Origin: Rhodanobacter spathiphylli B39
GTDB taxonomy: Bacteria; Pseudomonadota; Gammaproteobacteria; Xanthomonadales; Rhodanobacteraceae
NCBI RefSeq assembly: GCF_000264295.1
Contig: NZ_AJXT01000004.1
Location: 620,001 to 684,000 of the forward strand
Length of the DNA: 64,000 bases
Direction: 5' to 3'
The notes under the pieces were generated by a model, which was given only the letters and a program-made list of their open reading frames with translations, was not told where the DNA came from and made no database searches. The translations under genes and the position numbers were made by a program. This document shows, in pieces, positions 17,673 to 27,194 of the stretch. Within the stretch, counting starts at the first letter, position 1, and the number at the start of each line of letters is the position of its first letter.

Positions 17673-18403
17673 GTGGCGTCGTGGAAGATGATGCCCAGCG
17701 TGTGGCGATGGCCGCTGCGCAACCGGCTGACGCCATGACGCTGGTTCACCCGGTAGCTGCCCCGCGTGCCCTGCACCGGGCGCTGGTGCACCGCGAACAC
17801 CACCGCATCGCCCTGGTGCAGCGGCACCACGTCGGCGCGCGACTGCATGCGCGGGCGCTGTTCGGTCAGCACGAATTCGCCGCCGCTGAAATCCCGCCCC
17901 GGCTCGGACAACAGGATCGCCACCTGCAACGGGAACACGTGCTCGCCGTAGAGATCCTGGTGCAGGCAGTTGTAGTCACCGGCGCCGTACTGCAACAGCA
18001 GCGGCGTGGGCCGCCGCTGGCCGGCGCCATGGCAGCGCGCGAGAAACGCCGCGTGGGAATCGGGATAGCGCACGTCGATTCCCATCGCCGCATTCCAGCG
18101 ATTCGCGATCGGTGCCAGTCGCGGATAGATCGCGCCGCGCAGACTGGCCACGGTGTCCGGCAGCGGGTAGGCGAAATACTGGTACTCGCCGCGCCCGAAA
18201 CCGTGCCGGCCCATCACGACACGGCTGCGGAAGATCGTCTCGTCGGCGTAGAGGCCGGCCAGATCGCGGCACTCCCGCGGCGACAGCAGGGCTTCGAGCA
18301 TCGCAAAGCCCTGCGCGTCGAGGTCGTCCGCGACGTCGGCCCAGTCGAAAACCTGCAGTCGCGCAGCGGCGTCATCCGTCATCGCGTCAGGCATCGCGTT
18401 CAT
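17669..18403 (-). CDS. 2OG-Fe(II) oxygenase within the ada operon
   Basis: A 244-residue double-stranded-beta-helix dioxygenase, distinct from AlkB. The metal site reads His148-x-Asp150 (NCLHQDLYGEHVFPLQ) and distal His223 (QRHGVSRLR), with Arg227 or 229 as the probable 2-oxoglutarate anchor. SEPGRDFSGGEFVL resembles the prolyl-4-hydroxylase-like 2OG-FeII_Oxy_2 group. It overlaps ada upstream and alkB downstream, each by 4 bp, so it is translated with dedicated alkylation-repair genes. A repair or damage-tolerance role is likely by context; the substrate is unknown. Confidence 0.85.
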   Translation of the reverse strand: MNAMPDAMTDDAAARLQVFDWADVADDLDAQGFAMLEALLSPRECRDLAGLYADETIFRSRVVMGRHGFGRGEYQYFAYPLPDTVASLRGAIYPRLAPIANRWNAAMGIDVRYPDSHAAFLARCHGAGQRRPTPLLLQYGAGDYNCLHQDLYGEHVFPLQVAILLSEPGRDFSGGEFVLTEQRPRMQSRADVVPLHQGDAVVFAVHQRPVQGTRGSYRVNQRHGVSRLRSGHRHTLGIIFHDAT

Positions 18404-19479
18404 GCCTTGGCCTCGCGTGCGAGCAGGGTGCGCTTGCGTTCCACGCCCCAGCGATAGCCGGACAGGCCGCCGTCGTTGCGCACCACGCGATGACAGGGGA
18501 TCGCCACCGCCAGCATGTTCGCCGCACAGGCACCGGCCACCGCCCGCACCGCCCTGGGCGAACCGATGCGCTGGGCGATCTCGCTGTAACTGACGGTGGC
18601 GCCGGCCGGAATGTCGCGCAGCGCCCGCCAGACCCGCTGCTGGAACGCGGTGCCGCGCACGTCCAGTGGCAGGTCGAGGCCGAGTGCCGGCGCCTCGACG
18701 AAACCGACTACCGTCGCCACCAGCTGCTCGAAGGCGCGATCGCCACCGATCAGGTTCGCCCTGGGGAAGCGGTCCTGCAGGTCACGGGCCAGGGTGTCCG
18801 GGTCGTCGCCGAACAGGATCGCGCAGACCCCACGCTGGCTCTGCGCGACCAGGATGGCGCCCAGCGAGCACTCGCCGATCGCAAAGCGGATGTCGTGGTC
18901 GACGCCGCCGGCGCGGTAGCTGGACGGCGTCATGCCGAGCAGCTGGTTCGAGCTCTCGTAGAAACGGCTGCTGGCGTTGTAGCCGGCGTCGAAGATCGCC
19001 TCGGTCACGCTGCTGCCGCGACCGAGTTCGCTGCGCACCCTGCTGGCGCGGTGTGCCGCGGCATATTGCTTCGGGGTCACCCCGGCGATGGCCTTGAAGA
19101 TGCGGTGGAAATGGAACGGGCTCAGGCCGGTCGGTTTCGCCAGTTGCTCCAGCGTGGGCGCGGTCTCTGCGTTCTCGATCAGGCGGCAGGCCGCGGTGAC
19201 CATGGCCGCGTGCTGCTCCTGCAGCGACAGCTGGTCGGGCTTGCAGCGCTTGCACGGACGAAAGCCGGCGCGTTCCGCCGCCGCGGCCGAATCGTGGAAC
19301 GCCACGTTCTCGGGCCGGGCCGGGCGGGCTGCGCAGGAAGGGCGGCAGTACACGCCGGTGGTCCTGACCGAATAGAAGAAGCTGCCGTCGGCGCCCGCAT
19401 CGCGCGCCTGCAGCGCGGCCCAGCGGGGGTCGCTCAGGGTGGCGGCGGCCTGTTCGGCGATTTTGTCGGCGGTTTTCAT
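18400..19479 (-). CDS. ada: Bifunctional Ada: methyl-DNA sensor, regulator and O6-alkylguanine methyltransferase
   Basis: Regulator and suicide methyltransferase of the adaptive response. The 359 residues contain the N-terminal zinc domain with Cys45, Cys49, Cys76 and Cys79 (VYCRPSC and PCKRCKP), an AraC-type helix-turn-helix region (about 90-180, with GLSPFHFHRIFKAIAGVTPKQY), and a C-terminal methyltransferase with IPCHRVV, active Cys329. Full length is kept (E. coli 354). It heads an operon with three further alkylation genes, so methylated Ada should activate its own transcription. A GATAAT-like -10 hexamer lies at 19496-19501 on this strand, a weak call. Confidence 0.96.
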   Translation of the reverse strand: MKTADKIAEQAAATLSDPRWAALQARDAGADGSFFYSVRTTGVYCRPSCAARPARPENVAFHDSAAAAERAGFRPCKRCKPDQLSLQEQHAAMVTAACRLIENAETAPTLEQLAKPTGLSPFHFHRIFKAIAGVTPKQYAAAHRASRVRSELGRGSSVTEAIFDAGYNASSRFYESSNQLLGMTPSSYRAGGVDHDIRFAIGECSLGAILVAQSQRGVCAILFGDDPDTLARDLQDRFPRANLIGGDRAFEQLVATVVGFVEAPALGLDLPLDVRGTAFQQRVWRALRDIPAGATVSYSEIAQRIGSPRAVRAVAGACAANMLAVAIPCHRVVRNDGGLSGYRWGVERKRTLLAREAKA

Positions 19480-19682
19480 GGGCGTGCTCCCGAAGATTAT
19501 CTCGTGCAGCCAATCTACGGGGCGGTGGTCGTGGCGGCACTCCGGGTCTTGCGGTCGAATTCCCGCGGCGGCGCGCGTGCGGGAGGTGGCGATTTACCGC
19601 GGGCGCGAACGCGTATACCTTCATCGAGTCGCCGCCACGCCACATCCGCGGCGACACTACTGTTCAGGGCCGGGGGTTCGCG

Positions 19683-22379
19683 ATGACCAAGCAGGGGACG
19701 CGAGCGGGCAGGGATGCGCCAGGCACGGCGTCCCTGCGGTGCTGCGCCTGCGTGGTGGGCCTGATCCTGGCGCTCTGGGCCGGTGTCGCGGGCGCGGCCA
19801 CGCAGACATTGTCCAGCGGCTGGCGCTTCCGCCTCGACCCGCATTCGCCAGCCACGCAGACCCACCCGGAAGCTGCGGGCTGGCGCGCTGCCCAGGTGCC
19901 GGGCAGCGTGCAGACCGACCTGCTGACGGCGGGCGTGATCGTCGATCCGTTCCAGCGCGGCAACGAGGCCGCGCTGCAATGGATCGGCCTGGCCGACTGG
20001 CAATACCAGTTGCCACTGGCGATCGATGCGGCGACCTTGCGGCATGACCACGTCGACCTGGTCTTCGACGGCCTGGACACGTTCGCCGACGTCTCGCTCA
20101 ACGGCCAGCCGCTGCTGGCTGCGGACAACATGTTCAGGCGCTGGCGCGTGCCGGTGAAGGACGTGCTGCACGCGGGCAGTAATACGCTGCAGGTCACGCT
20201 GCATTCGCCGATCGCCCGGATCCAGCCCTGGCTGCTGAAACAGCCCCACGCCTTGCCGGGCGAATTCGATTCCGCGTTCGGTGACGAGCCGAAGGGCAGG
20301 CAGACGGCCAACTACGTGCGCAAGGCGAACTACCAGTATGGCTGGGACTGGGGCCCGCGCTACGTCACCGAGGGCATCTGGCAGCCGGTGCATCTGGAAA
20401 GCTGGGACGAACTGCGGCTGGCGGATTTCCACGTCGCCCAGCAGCACGTCGATGCGCAGGCCGCGCAATTGCTGGCGCAGTTCGATCTTCGTGCCGACCA
20501 TGCCGGCGAGGCCGGGCTGCGGGTAACCTGGACGGCGCCGGACGGCAGCCAGCGCAGCACGACCCTGGCGACCTCGCTGACTGCCGGCGACAACCATGTC
20601 GAGCTGCCGTTGCGCATCGAACATCCGCAGCGCTGGTGGCCGGTCGGCTACGGCGAGCCGAACCTGTATCGCTTCCATGCCGAAGTGGTGGTGGCCGGCA
20701 AGGTCATCGCCAGCGCCGAGCGCGATACCGGGCTGCGCAGCGTGGAGCTGCGGCGGCAGCGCGATCGCTGGGGCCGCAGCTTCGCCTTCGTGATCAATGG
20801 CGTGCCGGTCTTCGCCAAGGGCGCCAACCTGATCCCGCTGGACAGCTTCCCCGAGCGCGTCACCGGATCGCGCCTGCAACAGATCCTGCAGTCCGCCCGC
20901 GACGCCAACATGAACATGCTGCGCGTGTGGGGTGGCGGCTATTACCAGAGCGATGCTTTCTACGCGCTGGCGGACCGGCTCGGCCTGATGATCTGGCAGG
21001 ACTTCATGTTCGGCGGCGCGATCCCGCCGTACGACGCGGCGTTCCGCGAGAACACGAGGATCGAGGCCACCGAACAGGTCATCCGCCTGCGCGATCACCC
21101 GAGCATCGTGCTGTGGTGCGGCAACAACGAGGTGCAGACCGGTTGGGAGTCCTGGCCTGACCGCAAGCAGTTCGCCGAGGCGATCGGACCGGTCGAGCGG
21201 GCGCGCGTTGAGCAGGGCATGCGCACCCTGTTCGGCGAAACCCTGCGCGACGTGGTGCAGCGCCATGCGCCGGACGTGCCGTACTGGGCCAGCTCGCCCG
21301 GCACGGATTTCGACGGGCCGGCCAACGTGCCGGACGATGGCGACATGCACGTGTGGGACGTCTGGGCCGGCTCCGCTCCGATCGAGGACTACCTGAAGAC
21401 CACGCCGCGCTTCCAGTCCGAGTACGGCCTGCAATCGTTCCCGGCGCTGGCCACCCTGCGCAGCTTCGCCGCACCGTCCGACCTGTCGCCGGAGTCGCCG
21501 GTGATGCGGGCGCACCAGAAATTCGACGGCGGCAACGGCAACCAGCGCCTGCTGTCCTACATCCGCAAGTATTACGGCGAGCCGAAGGATTTCGCGTCCT
21601 TCGTCTACCTCAGCCAGGTGATGCAGGCCGAGGGCATCGAGCTGGCCGCCGACCACCTGCGCAGCGCGCGGCCGCAAAGCATGGGCTCGCTGTACTGGCA
21701 GCTCAACGACGTGTGGCCCGGCGCCTCGTGGTCGAGCGTCGACTACTTCGGACGCTGGAAGGCGCTGCAGTTCCACGCGCGCCGTTTCTACGCGCCGCTG
21801 CGGGTGGCGCCGATCCGTCGAGGCGGACGTACCGAGGTGTTCCTGGTGTCCGACCGCACCGCGCCGCTGGACGCCCGGCTGCGCCTGCGCGTGATGGACA
21901 TGGATGGACGGCTGCTGCACGAGCGCGTCGAGCCGGTGCGTCTGCCCGCGTCGAGCAGCACCCGCGTGGCGGAGCTGAATGATGCGGCGTTGCTGCAAAC
22001 TGCCGATCCCCGTCGCAGCTTCGCCGTGTTCGAGCTGGTCGGGCAGGGCAGGACGCTTTCGCGTCACCTGCTGTATTTCGAGCCAGCGCTCGCGTTGCAG
22101 CTCCCCGATCCCGGCCTGCATGCCGAGCTGGCCGAAGATCATCAGGGCACCGTGCTGAGAATTCGTGCGAAGCGGCTGGCACGCGAGGTCTGGGTCGACT
22201 TCGGCTCGCTCGACGCGCAGCTGTCCGACAATGCGTTCGACCTGCTGCCGGGCGAGCAGGTCGAACTGCGGGTTGCCGGCACGGCCGACATCGCCTCGCT
22301 GCGCAACGCGCTGCGGGTGCATTCGCTGGTCGATGCCACCGCCCATGCCGCAAGCGCCCAGGAGAGTGCACGGCCATGA
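19683..22379 (+). CDS. Beta-mannosidase (GH2)
   Basis: Exo-acting GH2 enzyme of 898 residues that releases beta-linked mannose, as found in the core of N-glycans or in mannan oligosaccharides. A signal peptide covers the first 38 residues or so (AGVAGA-ATQ), so it is periplasmic or exported. The jelly-roll start LSSGWRFRLDP, then WDWGPRYVTEG and the TIM barrel follow. The acid/base is Glu483 in CGNNEVQ and the nucleophile is Glu580 in FQSEYGLQSFP, both typical of GH2 beta-mannosidases. The stop overlaps the GH125 gene (ATGA), so the genes are co-translated. Confidence 0.93.
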   Translation: MTKQGTRAGRDAPGTASLRCCACVVGLILALWAGVAGAATQTLSSGWRFRLDPHSPATQTHPEAAGWRAAQVPGSVQTDLLTAGVIVDPFQRGNEAALQWIGLADWQYQLPLAIDAATLRHDHVDLVFDGLDTFADVSLNGQPLLAADNMFRRWRVPVKDVLHAGSNTLQVTLHSPIARIQPWLLKQPHALPGEFDSAFGDEPKGRQTANYVRKANYQYGWDWGPRYVTEGIWQPVHLESWDELRLADFHVAQQHVDAQAAQLLAQFDLRADHAGEAGLRVTWTAPDGSQRSTTLATSLTAGDNHVELPLRIEHPQRWWPVGYGEPNLYRFHAEVVVAGKVIASAERDTGLRSVELRRQRDRWGRSFAFVINGVPVFAKGANLIPLDSFPERVTGSRLQQILQSARDANMNMLRVWGGGYYQSDAFYALADRLGLMIWQDFMFGGAIPPYDAAFRENTRIEATEQVIRLRDHPSIVLWCGNNEVQTGWESWPDRKQFAEAIGPVERARVEQGMRTLFGETLRDVVQRHAPDVPYWASSPGTDFDGPANVPDDGDMHVWDVWAGSAPIEDYLKTTPRFQSEYGLQSFPALATLRSFAAPSDLSPESPVMRAHQKFDGGNGNQRLLSYIRKYYGEPKDFASFVYLSQVMQAEGIELAADHLRSARPQSMGSLYWQLNDVWPGASWSSVDYFGRWKALQFHARRFYAPLRVAPIRRGGRTEVFLVSDRTAPLDARLRLRVMDMDGRLLHERVEPVRLPASSSTRVAELNDAALLQTADPRRSFAVFELVGQGRTLSRHLLYFEPALALQLPDPGLHAELAEDHQGTVLRIRAKRLAREVWVDFGSLDAQLSDNAFDLLPGEQVELRVAGTADIASLRNALRVHSLVDATAHAASAQESARP

Positions 22380-23815
22380 TCACCACGCGCCGCGCGCTGC
22401 TGAAGTTGATGGCCGCCACCGCTGGCGGGATGCTGCTGGGGCGTGTGCCGACGGCGCGGGCCGCATCGCGCCACGCGAGTCACCGCCCGCCACCCGGCCA
22501 GCGCCGGTTTGCCAGCCCGGCCGTGGAGGCGCTGATCGCCCGCACCCGGGCAAAAATCGGCGATCCCGAACTCGCCTGGCTGTTCGAGAACTGTTACCCG
22601 AACACGCTGGACACCACGGTGCAGCTGGGCAGCCTGGGTGGCAAGCCCGATACCTTCATCGTCACCGGCGACATCGACGCGATGTGGCTGCGCGATTCCT
22701 CGGCACAGGTGTGGCCATACGTGTCGCTGGCAGCGCACGACGAAGCGCTACGCCGATTGTTCCGCGGGCTGATCCATCGCCACGCGCGGTGCATCTCGAT
22801 CGACCCGTACGCCAACGCGTTCCTGCCCGATCCGCGGGCGAAGACGCCGCTGTCGTGGGCCCAGCACGACCTCACCGACATGCGCCCGGGCGTGGCCGAG
22901 CGCAAATGGGAGATCGATTCGCTGTGCTATCCGATCCGCCTGGCGCATGCGTACTGGCAGGCTACCGGCGATCGCCAGCCGTTCGACGACGACTGGCGCG
23001 CCGCGATGCATGCCGTGCTGGCGACGTTCCGCCAACAGCAGCGCAGGCATGGCCCCGGTCCGTACCGTTTCCAGCGGCCATCGGCCAACCCCACCGATAC
23101 CCAGTTCCTCGGCGGCTACGGCCAGCCGACCCGCGCAGTCGGGCTGATCCATGCGATGTTCCGGCCATCGGACGACGCCTGCGTGTATCCGCTGTCCATC
23201 CCCGGCAACCTGTTCGCGGTGAGTTCGCTGCGCCAACTGGCGCGGCTGTCGATCGCGCTGCACGACGACCGCACCTTTGCCGGCGAATGCACCGCGCTGG
23301 CCGACGAGGTGGAACAGGCGCTGCAGGAGTTCGGCGTGATGCATGACGAGCAGGGCAACGAGATCTGGGCCTACGAAGTCGACGGTTATGGCAACCAGCT
23401 GTTCATGGACGATGCCAACGCGCCGGGGCTGTCGAGCCTGGCCTACCTTGGCTGCTGCCCCGGCGACAACCCGCGCTACCGGCGCAGTCGCGCACTGGCC
23501 TGGAGCCCGCGCAACCCGTATTTCTTCCAGGGCCGCGCGGCGCAGGGCATCGGTGGTCCGCACGAGGGCTTGCGCATGATCTGGCCGATGTCGATCATCA
23601 TGCGGGGCCTGAGCAGCGACGACGACGGCGAGATCCGCCAATGCCTGCACTGGCTGAAGACCACCCACGCCGGCACCGGCTTCATGCACGAGGCCTTCGA
23701 TCAGGACGATCCGGCACATTTCACCCGCGCGTGGTTCGCCTGGGCCAACACCCTGTTCGGCGAACTGATCGTGCAAGTGGCGGCGCAGCGACCCGAACTG
23801 CTGCGGCACGCATGA
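22376..23815 (+). CDS. GH125 exo-alpha-1,6-mannosidase, Tat-exported
   Basis: A 479-residue GH125 enzyme, the metal-independent family that cuts alpha-1,6-linked mannose from mannan or N-glycan. The N-terminus TTRRALLKLMAATAGG is a twin-arginine signal. The family core TGDIDAMWLRDSSAQVWPY is at residues 97-115; EIDSLCYPIRLAHAYW and GPHEGLRMIWPMSIIMRG follow. It lies between a beta-mannosidase and a GH92 alpha-mannosidase, the set needed to dismantle branched mannan or high-mannose N-glycans. The GH92 gene follows 28 bp downstream. Confidence 0.93.
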   Translation: MITTRRALLKLMAATAGGMLLGRVPTARAASRHASHRPPPGQRRFASPAVEALIARTRAKIGDPELAWLFENCYPNTLDTTVQLGSLGGKPDTFIVTGDIDAMWLRDSSAQVWPYVSLAAHDEALRRLFRGLIHRHARCISIDPYANAFLPDPRAKTPLSWAQHDLTDMRPGVAERKWEIDSLCYPIRLAHAYWQATGDRQPFDDDWRAAMHAVLATFRQQQRRHGPGPYRFQRPSANPTDTQFLGGYGQPTRAVGLIHAMFRPSDDACVYPLSIPGNLFAVSSLRQLARLSIALHDDRTFAGECTALADEVEQALQEFGVMHDEQGNEIWAYEVDGYGNQLFMDDANAPGLSSLAYLGCCPGDNPRYRRSRALAWSPRNPYFFQGRAAQGIGGPHEGLRMIWPMSIIMRGLSSDDDGEIRQCLHWLKTTHAGTGFMHEAFDQDDPAHFTRAWFAWANTLFGELIVQVAAQRPELLRHA

Positions 23816-23843
23816 ACCCCGAACACGCAACGGAGAACGCATC

Positions 23844-26267
23844 ATGGTGACACGCAGACGTTTCCTGCAGGGCGCAGCCGCCCTGGGCCTGTTCGGCACC
23901 CGGCTGGAATCGCTGGCGGCGTTCGCGGCGCCGCGCGGCGGCCAGGCGATGTCGCCGGCGCCCGAGCCCGACGGTTTCGCCCGCCATGTGGATGTCTTCA
24001 TCGGTACTGGCGGCCACGGCCACGTCTATCCCGGCGCCACCTTGCCGTTCGGCATGGTGCAGCTCAGCCCGGACACCAACGACGCCGGCTGGGATGCCTG
24101 CTCGGGCTACCACCAGGGCGATGGCTCGATCATGGGTTTCTCGCACACGCACCTGAGCGGCACCGGCGCCAGCGACATGCTCGACGTGCTGGTGATGCCG
24201 GCACAGGGACCGGTGCTGTTGCAGCCGGGCGGGCGTGGATTGCCGGACCTGAACTACCGTTCGCGCCACGACGGCGCCGATGTCGGCGAGCGGATTTCGC
24301 CCGATGCGATGGCGCAGCCCGGCCCGGGCTACCGCTCGACATACGATCAGGAACAGGCGCAGCCGGGCTACTACCGGGTGCACCTGAAGAACCACGACAT
24401 CCTCGCCGAGCTCACGGCGACCCTGCGCACCGGACTGCATCGCTACACCTTCAACGGCGACGGCAGCGGCCACCTGCTGGTCGATCTCGCGCACGGCTAC
24501 CACGACGACGCCGCGGTACCGAGCAAGGTCAGCGATGCGCAGCTGAAGCTGGTCGGCAACGACACCCTGGTCGGCGAGCGCCGCGTGCACCAGTGGGCCG
24601 GCGGCCGGCACATCCATTTCGCGATGAAGCTGTCGCGCCCGATCACCCAGGCCACGCTGTACAACGAAGATGCCGCCCTGCCGGCCGGCACCGGCGAAAC
24701 GCGGGGTCGGCACCTCAAGGCGGTGCTGCACTTCGACGACATCGCCAGCGCGCCGTTGCTGGTCAAGGTCGGCATCTCCGGCGTCGACGTGGCCGGCGCG
24801 CTGCGCAACCTCGATGCGGAAGTGCCCGGCTGGGACTTCGAGCAGGTGCGCAAGTCGGCGGCCGCGACGTGGGAGCGCGAGCTGGGCCGCATCCGCATCG
24901 ACACGATGTCCGAAGACATGCGCAGCATCTTCTACACCTCGCTGTACCACACCATGCTGGCGCCGACCCTGTTCAGCGACGTCGACGGTCGCTACCGCGG
25001 CATGGACCTGGCCGTGCACCAGCTGCCGCCGGGCGCCAACAACTACAGCACCTACTCGCTGTGGGATACCTACCGGGCGCAGCATCCGTTGCTCACGCTG
25101 TTCCAGCCCGATCGCGTGCCCGACCTGGTCAACGGCCTGGTGCGGATGGCAGGCGAAAGTCCCGATGGCCCGCCAGTGTGGCCGCTGCAGGGGGTGGAAA
25201 CCGGTTGCATGATCGGCTACCACTCCGCCGCGGTATTGGCCGAGGCACATGCGAAAGGCTTCACCGGCATCGACTACGCGGCAGCCTGGCCGCTGTTTCG
25301 CCAGCGGGCGATGGACGACGACTACCGCGGCCTGCCGTACTACCGCAAGCTCGGCTACATCCCCAGCGACAAGGAAGGCGAGGCGGTCAGCAAGACGCTC
25401 GAATACGCCTACGACGACTGGGCCGTGGCCAGGCTGGCCGATGCCGCCGGCGCGCATGACGAAGCCACCCGGCTGCGCGAACGCTCGCGCAACTACCGGC
25501 ACGTGTTCGACCGCCATTCGGGTTTCGTGCGGCCACGCGCGAAGGATGGCCACTGGCTGGAACCGTTCGACCCGCGTGGCATGGGCCACTCGAAGAGGTG
25601 GCGAGACTTCACCGAATCGAACGCGTGGCAGGCGACCTTCCTCAACCAGCACGACCTGTACGAGTACATGAAACTGTTCGGCGGCGAGCAGGCGTTCGAG
25701 CGCAAGCTGGATGAACTGTTCAACACCAGTTCGGCGCTGCCGGCCGATGCGCCGCCGGACATCGCCGGCATGATCGGCCAGTACGCGCATGGCAATGAAC
25801 CCAGCCATCACGTGGCCTACCTGTACGCGTACACCGGCGCCCACCACAAGACCCAGGCACGCGTGCGCATGCTGCTGGAAAGCATGTACGAGGCGCAGCC
25901 CGACGGTCTCGCCGGCAACGAGGACTGCGGCCAGATCAGCGCCTGGTACGTGCTCGGCGCACTGGGTCTGTACGCGGTCGATCCGGTCAGCGCCAACTAC
26001 GTGTTCGGCAGCCCGCTGGTCGATCGCGCGGAGATCGAGCTGGCCGACCGGCGCAGGCTGATGGTGCTGGCGCCGGGCAACGGACCGGACAGTCCGTACA
26101 TCCAGTCGGTCAGCTGGAATGGCCAGCCGTGGAGCCGCAGCTGGATCAGCCACGCCGAGCTGGCCGCCGGCGGCACCCTGGAATTCCGGATGGGCGACAC
26201 GCCCAACACCGCGTTCGGCGCGGCGCCGGCAGACCGGCCGCCATCATTCGGCGGAGCCGCCGTTTAG
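23844..26267 (+). CDS. GH92 alpha-mannosidase, Tat-exported
   Basis: An 807-residue calcium-dependent exo-alpha-mannosidase of family GH92, usually acting on alpha-1,2 linkages. The start ATG follows CGGAGAA. MVTRRRFLQGAAALGLFG is a Tat signal. The family opening VDVFIGTGGHGHVYPGATLP begins at residue 49. SHTHLSGTG, WDTYRAQHPLL and GNEPSHHVAYLY, with the likely catalytic acid Glu652, are all in place, and GNEDCGQISAWYVLGALGLY closes the barrel. As the last gene of the mannosidase operon, it is followed by 421 bp without a recognised gene. Confidence 0.94.
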   Translation: MVTRRRFLQGAAALGLFGTRLESLAAFAAPRGGQAMSPAPEPDGFARHVDVFIGTGGHGHVYPGATLPFGMVQLSPDTNDAGWDACSGYHQGDGSIMGFSHTHLSGTGASDMLDVLVMPAQGPVLLQPGGRGLPDLNYRSRHDGADVGERISPDAMAQPGPGYRSTYDQEQAQPGYYRVHLKNHDILAELTATLRTGLHRYTFNGDGSGHLLVDLAHGYHDDAAVPSKVSDAQLKLVGNDTLVGERRVHQWAGGRHIHFAMKLSRPITQATLYNEDAALPAGTGETRGRHLKAVLHFDDIASAPLLVKVGISGVDVAGALRNLDAEVPGWDFEQVRKSAAATWERELGRIRIDTMSEDMRSIFYTSLYHTMLAPTLFSDVDGRYRGMDLAVHQLPPGANNYSTYSLWDTYRAQHPLLTLFQPDRVPDLVNGLVRMAGESPDGPPVWPLQGVETGCMIGYHSAAVLAEAHAKGFTGIDYAAAWPLFRQRAMDDDYRGLPYYRKLGYIPSDKEGEAVSKTLEYAYDDWAVARLADAAGAHDEATRLRERSRNYRHVFDRHSGFVRPRAKDGHWLEPFDPRGMGHSKRWRDFTESNAWQATFLNQHDLYEYMKLFGGEQAFERKLDELFNTSSALPADAPPDIAGMIGQYAHGNEPSHHVAYLYAYTGAHHKTQARVRMLLESMYEAQPDGLAGNEDCGQISAWYVLGALGLYAVDPVSANYVFGSPLVDRAEIELADRRRLMVLAPGNGPDSPYIQSVSWNGQPWSRSWISHAELAAGGTLEFRMGDTPNTAFGAAPADRPPSFGGAAV

Positions 26268-26688
26268 GTTCGCTGTCTGCCAGGTTGTGTCCGACATCCT
26301 CGACGGCGTCGATCCGGACACCGTCTTGCCGTGAATTCGATGGGGGCGCCCGGTTTCACGCCCGGCATCCCATCATGGCCGCGAAAGCCCGTTTGAGCGC
26401 ATGCGGATCAGGTCCGCTGATGCACGGCGCCTAGCCATTACTTTTTTCACCTTCATGACCTTTGACCCTTAGGCCGACGTTCGGGCTGGCGTAGTCTGCG
26501 CGCCGTCGGCCGGTTGGGGGCGATCCGTGCATCAACTGGCCGAGTGGACGCTGAAACATTGCCTGTGACTGACCGTGACCGGTCAGTCCCACCATCGCAT
26601 CAGGCTGTCCGGAAGTCCCCCATGAGTCCTCGGCAAAATTGCCGGGCAAGCTCATGTTCCATAGCTGTCACCCATAAAAGGAAGCCCC
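26268..26688 (+). other. Non-coding stretch with hairpins after the mannosidase operon
   Basis: No convincing gene. It contains two inverted repeats. The first is at 26287-26321 (outer stem GTGTCCG, inner stem TCGACG) and may end the mannosidase transcript, although no T-run follows. The second is at 26567-26588 (8-bp stem GACTGACC, loop of 6). The stretch 26438-26475 is distinctly AT-richer than its surroundings and may hold the promoter of the small secreted gene at 26689. Confidence 0.5.
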
Positions 26689-27069
26689 ATGAAAACCAAC
26701 ACTTCTCACCTGAACAACCGCTCTTCTCGCCGCAACGCCTTCTCTGTTCGAAGCCTCGCAATTGCCGCTGTCATCGGGATTTGCGGTGTGGCAGGTTCTG
26801 CCACGGTTTATGCGCAAGCCACCGCAGGCAAGATCTTCGGTACGGCACCGGCCGGTGAGACCATCTATGCGAAGAGCGTCACGACAGGCTTCAAGCGCCA
26901 CGTCCAGGCGGATTCCAAGGGGCGTTACAGCATCGGAGCATTGCCTGTGGGCGTCTATACGGTGACCTTGGAAAAGGACGGCAATCCCATCGAGAAGCAT
27001 CCGAATGTCGGGGTGATCGTGGGACGGGGCGTCAAGGTCGACTTCGCTGATTCGGCAGCCAAGGAATGA
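26689..27069 (+). CDS. Secreted stand-alone carboxypeptidase-regulatory-like domain, paralog 1
   Basis: A 126-residue exported protein. A long signal peptide with a basic N-region ends near YAQA-TAG (about residue 46). The mature 80 residues form one beta-sandwich-like unit: GKIFGTAPAGETIYAKSV, then the KGRYSIGALPVGVYTVTLEKDG core and VGRGVKVDF. This is the pattern of the N-terminal extension seen before the plug of many Xanthomonadales TonB-dependent receptors, but here it stands alone. AGGAAG 6 bp before the ATG is a good ribosome-binding site. A close paralog follows at 27470. Function is unknown. Confidence 0.78.
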   Translation: MKTNTSHLNNRSSRRNAFSVRSLAIAAVIGICGVAGSATVYAQATAGKIFGTAPAGETIYAKSVTTGFKRHVQADSKGRYSIGALPVGVYTVTLEKDGNPIEKHPNVGVIVGRGVKVDFADSAAKE

Positions 27070-27156
27070 CGTGATGCGCGTCGTGACCGGGGGCTCGTCC
27101 CCTGTGGGACCCGAGCCTTCGCCGTACGCGATCACCTGAAGTCACATTGACCTTTG

Positions 27157-27194
27157 ATTGCCCGACGCTGAAAGGCGTTGGGCAATCTCGTTTT
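27157..27194 (+). terminator. Rho-independent terminator after paralog 1
   Basis: A 12-bp stem (ATTGCCCGACGC at 27157-27168 with its complement at 27175-27186, one G-T pair, loop TGAAAG) followed by CTCG and TTTT. It separates the transcript of the 26689 gene from the paralog at 27470. Confidence 0.75.

Noticed and set aside
19515-22346. 943-codon open frame antisense to the beta-mannosidase
   Set aside because: Beta-mannosidase with both catalytic Glu residues is the real gene; the antisense frame lacks start context and motifs.
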